Below, piece by piece: positions 51,361 through 64,000 of a DNA stretch of 64,000 nt. Origin of the DNA: an uncultured Mollicutes bacterium (GTDB taxonomy: Bacteria; Bacillota_I; Bacilli_A; RFN20; CAG-826); assembly GCA_900539595.1 (NCBI GenBank), contig UQCQ01000001.1:186001-250000 (forward strand). Reading direction: 5' to 3'. A model generated the notes under the pieces. That model was given only the letters and a program-made list of their open reading frames with translations, did not search any database and had not been told where the DNA came from. The position numbers and the translations under genes are program-made. Numbering within the stretch: the stretch's first letter is position 1; every line of letters begins with the position of its first letter.

Positions 51361-51642
51361 AAGGTCAACTCTCCATTCCTTGTAAACGAAACTAGTATAC
51401 ACTTTCTTTGGCCTACATGCGCGTAAGAAGGACGCAAAAGGAAAAGAGGATTGCTCGCCATTTCGGAGGAGAAGAAATTTTTGATATGCGATCCGCATTC
51501 TTTGTTCAAACGTTCTTTTCGCCCCTAACACCCCTTTTTTGAAAAGTTATTCCAGCAACAAAAAAATCGCTGGTCTTTTAAGCAAAGAAGAATGGTTTCA
51601 CCTTCGTTTCAACGGTTCGATTCTCGTGTTGGGCTTCGTTTT

Positions 51643-52515
51643 TTAACGGCCTCTTCCAAGATTCTTATCCCCAAGGAAGACGGTATTGGTGAGCTCATGA
51701 AATTTCTCCAAGTCCTTTAAGCGCAGGGAGGCCAATTGAGCAAACAGCACGTCGATGACATTGAGTTGGACCAAGCGGGAACTCGTTGCATTGGTCCTCA
51801 CTCCTTCACTTACGACGCTATGAAGGAGAACGAGGTCGGAAGATTCGGCAATTAAGGACCTTGAATTGGAAGTGATGCAAAGAATATGGGCGCCGACCTG
51901 CTTGGCAATTTTTAACGTTTTAAGCAAGTCCCGGGATTCGCCAGAATAGGAAATGAAGCAGGCTACATCGTTGCTCTTCAGCAACGTGGAGGACAACACT
52001 TGATCGTGGATATCACTATAGCAACTTGCATCCATCCCCAAACGGCGAAATTTATAGGAGGCATCCAAACAAGCAACCGCAGATCCTCCGATTCCATAAA
52101 AAGTAATCCTCGAGGCGCCTTGGAACCATTCCAAAGCCTTGGACACAGCGGAGGGCGAAAGAGTGTCGTGATTGCTTTGAATGGCAATCACGGATTGGGA
52201 AATGACGCGCTCAATCGTTTTATCCACGGGTTCCTTCAGCACGACTCCTTCCATGGAAAGAATGTTTTCGGAATAATTCAGAGAGGATTGGCACTCCAGA
52301 TAGACTTGTCGCATAAATTCGCGGTAGCTCAGAAAACCCATTCGTTTGGCAAGGCGAGTAAAGGTGGCCGTGGAAGCTCCGCTTTTGTGTGCCAAATCGA
52401 CAATGGAGCCTTTGGAAGCCTCCAAGGGATTGTCCAAAATAGCCTTGGCCGCTAAAAATTCTCGTTTGGGCAAGGAGGGCAGGGATTCTTTTAATGCTTG
52501 AATAATTGCGGGCAT
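51643..52515 (-). CDS. murR: MurR/RpiR-family regulator
   Basis: About 290 residues: an N-terminal RpiR-type helix-turn-helix (GSIVDLAHKSGASTATFTRLAKRMGFLSYREF) and a SIS sugar-phosphate-binding domain (ITFYGIGGSAVACLDA...CFISYSGESRDLLKTLKIAK). The ATG at 52515 lies 1 bp after the murQ stop; a TTG at 52542 is an alternative. Last gene of the operon with murQ, so it is expected to sense MurNAc-6-phosphate and control this operon, as MurR does in Escherichia coli. Confidence 0.88.
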   Translation of the reverse strand: MPAIIQALKESLPSLPKREFLAAKAILDNPLEASKGSIVDLAHKSGASTATFTRLAKRMGFLSYREFMRQVYLECQSSLNYSENILSMEGVVLKEPVDKTIERVISQSVIAIQSNHDTLSPSAVSKALEWFQGASRITFYGIGGSAVACLDASYKFRRLGMDASCYSDIHDQVLSSTLLKSNDVACFISYSGESRDLLKTLKIAKQVGAHILCITSNSRSLIAESSDLVLLHSVVSEGVRTNATSSRLVQLNVIDVLFAQLASLRLKDLEKFHELTNTVFLGDKNLGRGR

Positions 52516-52516
52516 A

Positions 52517-53416
52517 TCATTCTTTGATGGCTTTGCGCACAAACCCGCCCGCTTTTTTCAAAGCGAGTTTGGCGCTTTCAGCATCGCAACCCAATTTTAT
52601 CATGACAATGGCTTCTTTTGCGCTACGGGAGCATTCTCGCAATGCCTTTTCCGCCTCTTCTTCATCCGCGCCCGTTGCCTCTTGCACAATTCGCGTTTCC
52701 CGTTTCACCAGTTTGGAATTGCTTGGGATAAGGTCCACCATGAGATTTTCATAAACTTTTCCACACAGGACAAATGCACCAGTAGAAATCATGTTTAAAA
52801 CCATTTTTTCAGCGGTTCCAGCTTTAAGGCGAGTGGATCCCGTGAGGATTTCCGGGCCGCAAAGCAAGCGAATGGGAATGTCTGCGTATTCTCCGATTTT
52901 ATCTTCTTCCACGCAAGAAATGGATATCGTGAGCGCGCCTTCTTCTTTCGCTTTCTTCATGCCGGAGAGAACGTAAGGAGTTTGTCCGGACGCGGCAAGG
53001 CCAATGAGCAAATCCCCTTTTTTCATTCCGGCCTCCTCGAGGTCCTTGCGCGCGGCTTCCTCGTCGTCTTCGCTATTTTCTTTGGCGCGGTACATCGCTT
53101 CGGGTCCTCCAGCCATCAAGCCTTTGAATTGACGGGGGTCCACCCCGAAAGTCGGTGGGAGTTCCGCCATATCCAAAATGGCATAACGCCCACTGGATCC
53201 GGCACCAATATAAAAGATGTTGGCACCCTCCGCGTATTTTTTTGCAAAAAGTTCCATGGCTTTGGAAATATCGGGAAGAGCATGGCGAACGGCTTCGACA
53301 ACATGCTTGTCTTCTTCGTTCATCAATGTGGCAATTTCAAGAGAGCTCATCCTGTCCAGATGGGTGGAACGGGGGTTACGGCGTTCGGTCAAAGGGGGTT
53401 GATAGGAATGGTCCAT
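52517..53416 (-). CDS. murQ: N-acetylmuramic acid 6-phosphate etherase
   Basis: A protein of 299 residues: TERRNPRSTHLDRMSSLEIATLMNEED, FYIGAGSSGRYAILDMAELPPTFG (SIS domain phosphate loop), LIGLAASGQTPYVLSGMKKAKEEGA, GSTRLKAGTAEKMVLNMIST, matching MurQ throughout. It cleaves the lactyl ether of MurNAc-6-P to give GlcNAc-6-P and D-lactate in peptidoglycan recycling. It follows the ABC permease by 11 bp. Confidence 0.96.
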   Translation of the reverse strand: MDHSYQPPLTERRNPRSTHLDRMSSLEIATLMNEEDKHVVEAVRHALPDISKAMELFAKKYAEGANIFYIGAGSSGRYAILDMAELPPTFGVDPRQFKGLMAGGPEAMYRAKENSEDDEEAARKDLEEAGMKKGDLLIGLAASGQTPYVLSGMKKAKEEGALTISISCVEEDKIGEYADIPIRLLCGPEILTGSTRLKAGTAEKMVLNMISTGAFVLCGKVYENLMVDLIPSNSKLVKRETRIVQEATGADEEEAEKALRECSRSAKEAIVMIKLGCDAESAKLALKKAGGFVRKAIKE

Positions 53417-53427
53417 GTTTTTCTCCT

Positions 53428-55119
53428 TTACAAGCTGATTTCCTTTCTTCCCGTCAATTTGAAGAAAAGAAGCAAGGTAATGGTCGTGACAAGCATAAGA
53501 ATGGTGCTCAAAGCTGCCCCACGTCCGTAATAGCCCGTGGAAATAGAATTGAAGATTTCGATCGACATCGTTTTCGTCTTCACCGAATAGAGCATGATGG
53601 AACCGCTAAGCTCGGTAATGATGGAAAGCCACGACATAACGGCGCCAGAAGCAACCCCGGGGGCCATCATGGGAATCGTGATGCCAAAGAACGTCTTGAA
53701 TTTATTGCAGCCAAGGGATTCAGAAGCCTCCTCTACACTCAAATCGATTTGTCGGAGGATGGCTTCGCTGGAGCGAATGGTATAGGGCATGCGACGAATC
53801 ACAAAATTGACAATCATGATGGTGAACGTGCCGATAAGAGCAAGGGGCGGATTATTGAAACTAAAGAGCAACGCGATACCCATAACGGCGCCAGGAATGA
53901 TATAGGGGACGTTGGCAATCACGTCGATAACGCGAGTGACTTTGGAGCCTCGGCGGACATTGCAATAAGCAATGAACACCCCAATGAGCACAACCAAAGC
54001 CAAAGCAACAAAACTCATCCAGAAGGTATTGCCAATACTTTTTAGCAGGGAGCTCGTTTGGAAAATTTCCGCATAACTAGCAAAGGACCAATGGCCTCCC
54101 ATGACGACGTTAACAGAATCCTTGAACGATTGTAGGATGATAATGATGAGGGGGAAGATAAGCAAAATCATAAGACCGTAACAGAGTATGTGGGAAATGA
54201 TTTCGGTGCCGATTCCCCTTCTTTTCGGATCAACAGGGCGAAGAGAAGACATTTCGATTTTTTTCCTGGAAGAGATATAGCGTTGAAGGAGAAAAATCAA
54301 AGTGGTGATGACAATCGTAATGACACAGGTCACGGCGGCGAGGGCTTCATTGGTTTCAACGTCGCTGGTGAACATGTCATAAACCAAAGTCGGAAGAGTA
54401 CGATACCCCTCCCCAATTAAGGCAGGGACTCCAAAATCGGAGATAACACGCATAAAAACGAGAGTGGCGGACGCTAAAACCGTCGGCAGAATCAAAGGAA
54501 AAGTGACGCGAAAGAAACGCGATAATCCATGGCCGCCCAAAGATTCAGAAGCCTCCATTAAGGAGACGTCCACCTGCTTGAGGGCCCCGCCAACATAAAG
54601 GTTCACCAAAGGAACGAGCTTAATAGAAAAGACGAAGATGATTCCACCAAAGCCATAGATGCCGCCATACTGAATGCCAATTTGTGCCAGCCATTTCGTG
54701 ATGATGCCGGCCCGACCAAGGAGAATGACCCACGCATAGGAAGAGAGAAAGGGCGGGGTGACCATCGAAACCATCAAAAGGACAGTAATGATTTTGGATC
54801 CGAATATCTTGGTCGTGCGGAGAATATAAGCCAAAACCGTCCCCAAAGTCGTGGCAATCAAAGCACTAAGGAAACTAACCTTTAGGGAATTCCAAATGGT
54901 TTTGAGGTAATACCCATATTTGTTTCCGAAGAACACGCCCCATTGGCTCACATCCCATTGATGGGAAGAGGTGTCGTAGACAGCGTGGAGCAAAATCGAA
55001 ACAAGAGGGTAAAGGAAGAAAATTCCAAAGAAGACGACAATGGCAAGGGTAACGTAATTCCAACCATTGGTAAAGAAGCCGACCAGCGCCTCTTTTCTAT
55101 CTTTGGTGCCGGATTTCAT
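53428..55119 (-). CDS. Two-domain ABC permease (FbpB/AfuB-like)
   Basis: A protein of 563 residues with about twelve membrane segments, two fused binding-protein-dependent permease domains. Each has an EAA loop: EASESLGGHGLSRFFRVTFPLILP and EASESLGCNKFKTFFGITIPMMAP. This is the arrangement of ferric-iron FbpB, hexose-phosphate AfuB and 2-aminoethylphosphonate permeases. The start overlaps the ATPase stop by 4 bp, so it forms the importer with its neighbours. Substrate from sequence alone is undecided; the operon partners murQ/murR favour a phosphorylated amino sugar. Confidence 0.93.
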   Translation of the reverse strand: MKSGTKDRKEALVGFFTNGWNYVTLAIVVFFGIFFLYPLVSILLHAVYDTSSHQWDVSQWGVFFGNKYGYYLKTIWNSLKVSFLSALIATTLGTVLAYILRTTKIFGSKIITVLLMVSMVTPPFLSSYAWVILLGRAGIITKWLAQIGIQYGGIYGFGGIIFVFSIKLVPLVNLYVGGALKQVDVSLMEASESLGGHGLSRFFRVTFPLILPTVLASATLVFMRVISDFGVPALIGEGYRTLPTLVYDMFTSDVETNEALAAVTCVITIVITTLIFLLQRYISSRKKIEMSSLRPVDPKRRGIGTEIISHILCYGLMILLIFPLIIIILQSFKDSVNVVMGGHWSFASYAEIFQTSSLLKSIGNTFWMSFVALALVVLIGVFIAYCNVRRGSKVTRVIDVIANVPYIIPGAVMGIALLFSFNNPPLALIGTFTIMIVNFVIRRMPYTIRSSEAILRQIDLSVEEASESLGCNKFKTFFGITIPMMAPGVASGAVMSWLSIITELSGSIMLYSVKTKTMSIEIFNSISTGYYGRGAALSTILMLVTTITLLLFFKLTGRKEISL

Positions 55120-56204
55120 GCCTTCTCCTCCATCAGCGAGTCGCCGCTATCGCATCGGAAGACATTAACCGTGCTCGCGTTGACGCTCAAGGATATGGAA
55201 TCACCCACGTTTTTAGTGGGGTGGCGAGAAGAAACGTGCACTTCTACTTCCTTGGCGTCAGAAAGCAAAACGGTATAGCGGACTTCTGTCCCCAGGAATA
55301 TTTTTTCTTTAACGGTACCGGAAAGATCCCCTTTCCCTTCTTTGATGGCAAAGTCGGTAGGACGAATCACAACTTTAACTGCCTGATCGTTTTCTCCTTG
55401 GACTTTTCTGGCAACGGGGAGAGTTTCTCCGGTAGGTAAAACCACAGAGGCGTCGCCTTCCCCTTGCTTCAGCACCCCCTCAAAGATGTTGCTTTGTCCA
55501 ATAAAAGTAGCTACAAAAAGGTTCACCGGATCATTAAAGACTTGATAGGGCGTGCCCACCTGTTGGATCACCCCGTTCTTCATAATCGCAATGCGATCGG
55601 ACATCGAAAGGGCCTCTTCTTGGTCGTGGGTGACATAGATGGTTGTGATTTTGTTCGCGTTTTGGAGACGCTTGATCACAAGACGCATCTCCACGCGCAA
55701 CTTGGCGTCAAGATTGGAAAGAGGCTCGTCAAAAAGCAATACATCAGGCCGGATGACAATGGCGCGAGCAAGAGCGATTCTCTGCTGCTGCCCTCCGCTC
55801 ATATCCGATGGGTAACGGTCTTTGAGATTTTCAATCTGAACCTCTTTTAGCATGGTCATCACCCGAGATTCGATTTCCTCTTTGGGGAGGTGGCGCTGCT
55901 TCAACCCATAAGCGACGTTTTGATAAACGCTCATATGGGGGAAGACCGCATAGTTTTGGAACACCATGCCAATGTTACGCTTATAAATGGCGATGTCGTT
56001 GATTTTCTTGTCATCAAAATAGATTTCGCCGCCTTCAATCGAATTAAAGCCAGCAATCATGCGAAGAAGGGTTGTCTTTCCACAACCTGAAGAACCTAGA
56101 AGGGTGAAAAATTCCCCCGGTTTTACTTCAAGGGACAAGTCAGGAATGACGGTGTTCTTCCCATACATTTTCTTAACGTGGTCAATTTTGATGCCAATAG
56201 ACAT
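55116..56204 (-). CDS. ABC importer ATPase (FbpC/PotA-like)
   Basis: A protein of 362 residues: Walker A LLGSSGCGKTTLLR (about 35-48), Q-loop FQNYAVFPHMSV, signature MSGGQQQRIALARA, Walker B VLLFDEPLSNLDAKL, H-loop VTHDQEEAL, then a C-terminal TOBE domain. The typical CUT-II/iron-type ATPase. It follows the binding-protein gene by 62 bp across a strong hairpin and overlaps the permease. Confidence 0.94.
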   Translation of the reverse strand: MSIGIKIDHVKKMYGKNTVIPDLSLEVKPGEFFTLLGSSGCGKTTLLRMIAGFNSIEGGEIYFDDKKINDIAIYKRNIGMVFQNYAVFPHMSVYQNVAYGLKQRHLPKEEIESRVMTMLKEVQIENLKDRYPSDMSGGQQQRIALARAIVIRPDVLLFDEPLSNLDAKLRVEMRLVIKRLQNANKITTIYVTHDQEEALSMSDRIAIMKNGVIQQVGTPYQVFNDPVNLFVATFIGQSNIFEGVLKQGEGDASVVLPTGETLPVARKVQGENDQAVKVVIRPTDFAIKEGKGDLSGTVKEKIFLGTEVRYTVLLSDAKEVEVHVSSRHPTKNVGDSISLSVNASTVNVFRCDSGDSLMEEKA

Positions 56205-56224
56205 GGTGAACTCCTTTTTGCGAA

Positions 56225-56248
56225 GGGGGCCGAAAAAATTCGGCCCCC
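56225..56248 (-). other. Intercistronic hairpin between binding-protein and ATPase genes
   Basis: A perfect 10-bp stem GGGGGCCGAA/TTCGGCCCCC with a 4-nt loop, lacking a T-run. Stems of this kind after binding-protein genes protect the upstream mRNA and reduce expression of the downstream transport genes. Confidence 0.75.
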
Positions 56249-56266
56249 ATTAAAATGTATTTAAAA

Positions 56267-57352
56267 TTAAGCGGTATATTTTTGAACGATATCGGTGTAT
56301 TTAGCCAAGGCAGCTTTTTTATTGTCGGTGGACTCTTGGGAAGTGATTGCGAGAGTCTTCATGGAAGAAACACTCTTCTTAAAGGAAGCAACTTCCGCCT
56401 CCGCGAGAACAGGGTTGGTGCCTGCGATATCTTTGCCGAGAACCGTTTGGCCGGACTTGGAGCTCATCCAATCGACAAATTTTTTCGCGGCCGCTTCTTT
56501 CTTGGTCCCTTTGATGATTCCGACGCCACTAGTCTTGGGAACGACACCTTCTTTCATATAGCAAACTTCAACATTTTTATATTGTCCGTTAGGATCTTGG
56601 ATTTTTCCTTGAAGGGCTTCGTAGCCTTTCGTGTCCCAGCTCATCCCAACAGCGTATTCGCCACTGACGACGCCGGTTAGGGTAGTGCCAGAACTAGAAA
56701 CAATCTTCTTATCTAGATTGGAATAGAAACTATCGACATAGTTCCAAGCAGCTTCACTTTCCATCTTGGCTTTGACAGTGTCGCCGGTCCCCATTGCGAG
56801 AAGCATATTCTCCAAATGGTTGTAGGCGCTCGAGGATTTAGCAGCATCCCCAAAAGCGATTTTTCCCTTTAAGGAAGCATTTACCAAGTCGGAATAGCCT
56901 TCGATTTTCGAAACCAAAGTCGTGTTATAAATAATAACGGGGATTGCAAAATTCGTAATGGAGCAATAACCAGTGGTGGCACGGAAATCCGCGGGTTTTT
57001 CTGCATCATTGGCAGCTTTATAAGAAATGTAGCAGTCCGAGTTGTCCTCCACGTACTGCGTAGGAAGCCAAACGACGTCGGCTTGAGGTGAATTCTTCTC
57101 CGAGTTCACGCGCTTGACGATTTCGCCGGTTCCTCCATAGACATATTCAATGTCGATGCCGGTTTCGGCTTTGAACTTCGGAATCATAATCTTCAAGTTG
57201 GCTTCGGAAGTAGACGAATAAAGTGTGAGCTTAGTCCCTTCCAAATCCACGGGTCCCGTTGAGGAACCTGGGTCATTCGGGCTGGGGTTGTTGCACGCAG
57301 CAAGCGTAACCACGGCCAAGGCGGAGAGAATCGAAATCTTTTTGGCTTTCAT
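56267..57352 (-). CDS. ABC importer substrate-binding lipoprotein (FbpA/AfuA-like)
   Basis: A protein of 361 residues: signal peptide with lipobox LAAC (Cys at about residue 20), then a PNDPGSSTGP linker and a periplasmic-binding fold of the SBP_bac_6/FbpA-AfuA type (LTLYSSTSEANLKIMIPKFKAETGIDIEYVYGGTGEIVKRV...VVWLPTQY). FbpA iron ligands Tyr-Tyr near the C-terminus are not evident. The Shine-Dalgarno AAGGAGG precedes the ATG. First gene of the operon, directly behind a cre site. Confidence 0.9.
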   Translation of the reverse strand: MKAKKISILSALAVVTLAACNNPSPNDPGSSTGPVDLEGTKLTLYSSTSEANLKIMIPKFKAETGIDIEYVYGGTGEIVKRVNSEKNSPQADVVWLPTQYVEDNSDCYISYKAANDAEKPADFRATTGYCSITNFAIPVIIYNTTLVSKIEGYSDLVNASLKGKIAFGDAAKSSSAYNHLENMLLAMGTGDTVKAKMESEAAWNYVDSFYSNLDKKIVSSSGTTLTGVVSGEYAVGMSWDTKGYEALQGKIQDPNGQYKNVEVCYMKEGVVPKTSGVGIIKGTKKEAAAKKFVDWMSSKSGQTVLGKDIAGTNPVLAEAEVASFKKSVSSMKTLAITSQESTDNKKAALAKYTDIVQKYTA

Positions 57353-57367
57353 TTTTTGTCCTCCTTA

Positions 57368-57381
57368 AGAAAGCGCTTACA
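57368..57381 (-). promoter_or_regulatory. cre site (CcpA operator)
   Basis: TGTAAGCGCTTTCT fits the cre consensus TGWAARCGYTWWCW at every position. It lies just at or after the predicted transcription start, 16 nt before the ATG, so CcpA binding would repress the transporter-murQR operon when preferred sugars are present. Confidence 0.85.
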
Positions 57382-57391
57382 AGTTAATTCA

Positions 57392-57420
57392 AATATAGGT
57401 TTTGCTCGAAGATGCGACAA
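57392..57420 (-). promoter_or_regulatory. Promoter of the importer-murQR operon
   Basis: TTGTCG and TATATT separated by 17 bp; the start would be near 57385, so the cre site occupies the initial transcribed region. Confidence 0.6.
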
Positions 57421-57794
57421 GCAAATGTGAAAAATATCTTCGAAATGTTTTCGTTATTTTCAGCAATAAAGACGATTCAATCTCAAATAAATAGGATTGA
57501 AAGCCTATTTTTTAATTTCTAACCCTTATTAAAAAACGAAAATTTTGAAAATTACTTTCTCTTTTTTTATTATTGCCAGAAATCCTTCCCGATTCTTTGA
57601 AGCAGCTTTTTAATTTGCCCCTTTTCTTCGAGTCCTATCTCGATATTGTTTTGTTTCGATCCAAGCCATGGAAATAAACGCCCAGACAAATGGGATGACC
57701 AAAAAAATCTACGGTCCATTTCGTCGAAATGCCCATTGATCTTGAATGAAGGGTCATGATTCTTGGTAAAAACCAAGTTTTTCGGCTTTTTCCT
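57421..57794. other. Intergenic region without a convincing gene
   Basis: A low-GC stretch downstream of ligA. A 68-codon minus-strand frame (57570-57776) has no ribosome site or recognisable family. A short AT-rich tract around 57500-57570 is the only notable feature. Confidence 0.4.
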
Positions 57795-62119
<4,325 letters not shown>

Positions 62120-62247
62120 ACCCTTTTATTTTACTTCGTATTCCTTTTTCTTTTAATAAGGGGAGCGTTTAAATTTTGACAATGTAGGAAGGGCTCTAGA
62201 AAAAGGCGGGCTAACTCTTTCTCCTTTCATCGATTAAGATATTTCCC

Positions 62248-63156
62248 GTGAAGAAAATTGATTCGCTTTCTCCTAGCCGCCGGATTGCCATCATGGCCCT
62301 TTTAAGCGCCGTCGACGCCGTTTTCGCTCTTCTCGGGGCTTTTTTCCCAATGTCTTCTCTTTTCCTGATGGTCGTTGTTCCCCTGACCTCGGCCATCGCG
62401 GCATTCTTATTGCCGCTGCGCTACCTTCCTCTTTTTGTCCTTATTGCTTTTTCGGTGTGCCTTGGTTCTTCTTTTTGGGATTTTCAGAATACGATTTTCT
62501 ACATCTTTCCTTCCTTGGTTATAGGGGCGTTATTTGGCTTTTTCACCGTGAAACGAGTACCTGAAGACTGTGGCCTATTCCTTCTTAGCCTATGTGAATG
62601 CCTCCTTTTTGGAATCGCCCTTCTTCTTATCTATGCAATCTATGGCATTTCCATGGAAGAGGTGCTTCTAGCCTTGTTCCATCTCACCAAAAACGAATAC
62701 CTGTCCCACGTCTTTCCCTTATTTTGCCTGGTTTATAGTTATGCCCAGATGGCCGTTACTTATCTTTTTCTGCGCCTATTTTTAGAACGTCTCGGATTTG
62801 AAAAACAGCCTTTAGAAACTCCCAGGTGGGTGGGATTCGCCTTTGGAGGAACGTTTCTGCTCCTTGGCCTGCTTACCTTCGTCTATCCCCTCGTTGGATA
62901 TTTTTTCCTCGGCGCGACGTCCTATTGGATTGTAGAAACTTCTATCCGTTCCTTGCCCTATGTCCGAAAAGGAATTTACGTTCTTTTAGGCCTAGGTTTA
63001 TTCGGCGGATTGCTGCTTTTTGCCTTGCTTTTTTCCTCTTGCCCCGGCGATACAGGACTCGGACTTATCGTCCTGCCCATGGCCGTCATACTTCTTTGCA
63101 ATTCCTTGAGCCGTCCATTGCTAGAAAAGAAAAGCGATAATAAAATGAAATCATGA
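62248..63156 (+). CDS. Polytopic membrane protein
   Basis: A protein of 302 residues with eight to nine hydrophobic segments. Resembles DUF2232/YybS- or S-component-like membrane proteins in layout but no diagnostic motif is seen. It starts with GTG and has no Shine-Dalgarno; AAGATATTT just upstream could be a -10 box, so the mRNA may be leaderless. Overlaps the next gene by 4 bp. Divergent from pcrA. Confidence 0.7.
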   Translation: MKKIDSLSPSRRIAIMALLSAVDAVFALLGAFFPMSSLFLMVVVPLTSAIAAFLLPLRYLPLFVLIAFSVCLGSSFWDFQNTIFYIFPSLVIGALFGFFTVKRVPEDCGLFLLSLCECLLFGIALLLIYAIYGISMEEVLLALFHLTKNEYLSHVFPLFCLVYSYAQMAVTYLFLRLFLERLGFEKQPLETPRWVGFAFGGTFLLLGLLTFVYPLVGYFFLGATSYWIVETSIRSLPYVRKGIYVLLGLGLFGGLLLFALLFSSCPGDTGLGLIVLPMAVILLCNSLSRPLLEKKSDNKMKS

Positions 63157-63671
63157 AGTTCTTACGTAACTTCGGCTTGGGAATATTATGGGCAGCATTG
63201 TTTCCCCTGCTATGCGTGGTCATCGCCCTCATCGCCGTCTACGGCGTTTTTACTTTTATTGTTGAATTCGTCATCATGTTAATTCATTTCTTCCAAGGAA
63301 AGAGTCTTTTCCCGCCTTTTCCCGAAGACGAACAGGCCTTTGCCATCCGTCAAGCGGCCTATGCGAACGCCGCTGAACCCAAGGAGCCCACTCCGTCGAC
63401 GCAACAAGTGGCCAACAACAATTCCACGACGATCATTCAGCAGAATTATTACAACGGTCACAACCCCTATCCGCCTCAAAACCCCTATGGCAATCCTTAT
63501 TACGGGCAGCCTCGTGTTCCTTACAATCCGCCGCAGCAGCCTAGCATTGGAACCCCTTCTCATCCTGTGATTGAAAATCAAGGAGACCCCATTCAAATTG
63601 AGTCCAAATCCAAAGAGGGGCCGAATTTACTAAGCTTTCCTTCTTCGGACGAAAGCGAAAAGGATCAATAA
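63153..63671 (+). CDS. Membrane-anchored protein with Asn/Pro/Gln-rich tail
   Basis: A protein of 172 residues: one or two N-terminal membrane segments (residues about 8-45), then a long low-complexity tail rich in Asn, Pro, Tyr and Gln (NNNSTTIIQQNYYNGHNPYPPQ). It begins inside the previous gene (ATGA overlap). No known family; the tail is likely disordered and may be a scaffold. Confidence 0.7.
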   Translation: MKFLRNFGLGILWAALFPLLCVVIALIAVYGVFTFIVEFVIMLIHFFQGKSLFPPFPEDEQAFAIRQAAYANAAEPKEPTPSTQQVANNNSTTIIQQNYYNGHNPYPPQNPYGNPYYGQPRVPYNPPQQPSIGTPSHPVIENQGDPIQIESKSKEGPNLLSFPSSDESEKDQ

Positions 63672-63674
63672 ACC

Positions 63675-64000
63675 ATGAAGTTCCTTGCCAGCATCCAAAA
63701 CGAAGCCGACCATCGGGCCTTAATCATCGCCATCGTTATTTTGGTGGTACTTTTCTTTATCATCGGCCTTATCGGCATGGGCATTCGCGCCTTGATGGGG
63801 ATTCAAACGAAACGGATCGAAACCGCAATGGCAGACGTGACCAAAACCCACGTGATTCAAACTCCTGACGAATTTCGTAAATTGGCCATCAAAAAGAGCA
63901 ATCGAATGCTCTATCGTGATACTTTAATTCCGTTCTTATTGAGTTTTATTGGCTTGCTCATCTGGACGATTGGCAATTTGGTTTACCATCGTTGGAGTGC
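63675..64000 (+). CDS. Membrane protein, 3' end outside the window
   Basis: An ATG at 63675, 3 bp after the previous stop, opens a frame that runs to the right edge (108 codons visible). The visible part has a membrane helix (LIIAIVILVVLFFIIGLIGMG), a charged amphipathic segment and a second helix (LIPFLLSFIGLLIWTIGNLV). It is the third gene of the plus-strand membrane-protein cluster; family not recognised. Confidence 0.65.
   Translation, partial: MKFLASIQNEADHRALIIAIVILVVLFFIIGLIGMGIRALMGIQTKRIETAMADVTKTHVIQTPDEFRKLAIKKSNRMLYRDTLIPFLLSFIGLLIWTIGNLVYHRWS

Noticed and set aside
57570..57776. 68-codon minus-strand frame downstream of ligA
   Set aside because: No ribosome site, no family, and not supported by composition.

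Overview
The window reads as a chromosome segment of a low-to-moderate GC, Gram-positive-type bacterium of the Bacillota, probably an uncultured gut or host-associated Bacilli/Erysipelotrichia-like lineage. Support for this comes from an ECF vitamin-transporter module (ecfA1-ecfA2-ecfT-truA), a gatCAB operon, ligA-pcrA, a DUF1836 protein, lipoprotein signal sequences, a CcpA-type cre site, and the absence of outer-membrane genes. UGA is a stop throughout and tryptophan is encoded by UGG, so the Mollicutes code is not used. The genus-level assignment is inference.

Left third (1-23 kb): a defence island on both strands with visibly mosaic base composition. A Wadjet/MksBEFG-type operon (jetA-jetB-jetC-jetD, minus strand) runs off the left edge. 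It is followed by IS3-family transposase debris, a tRNA-Leu-like fragment, a PHP-domain/ATPase fusion with a small downstream gene, and a GIY-YIG/DUF2075 helicase. A 50-codon DUF4177-like gene comes next. The centrepiece is a five-gene plus-strand operon: SNF2-type helicase, DUF4391 protein, type III methyltransferase Mod, type III restriction subunit Res and a small XRE regulator. A DUF3644 protein with a HEPN-like motif converges on it. The island ends near IS66 debris and an intact tRNA-Leu(UAG), whose anticodon arm is partly repeated at 6.57 kb in the same orientation.

Middle (23-32 kb): rarA, an AT-rich control region with two near-identical dyads before an HxlR regulator, a flavodoxin/ferredoxin fusion (EFR1), a DUF4143 ATPase behind a tandem 32-bp repeat, and three tRNAs (Ile, Val, Thr). 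A type IV-like toxin-antitoxin pair whose nucleotidyltransferase is split by a one-base frameshift follows, then rplM-rpsI. A solitary AbiEi-like gene sits divergent from rplM.

Right half (32-64 kb): mostly housekeeping. It holds yebC, a PHP phosphatase, the truA/ECF operon, comEB, smpB-folC, a secreted M6 metalloprotease lipoprotein, a Mn-type cation exporter, gpmA, mtnN, galE-DUF1836-gatBAC and ligA-pcrA. One operon stands out: an FbpABC/AfuABC-like ABC importer upstream of murQ and murR and behind a perfect cre site. It suggests catabolite-controlled uptake and use of a phosphorylated amino sugar (MurNAc-6-P) rather than iron. Several genes have a -10 box so close to the start codon that leaderless mRNAs are likely.
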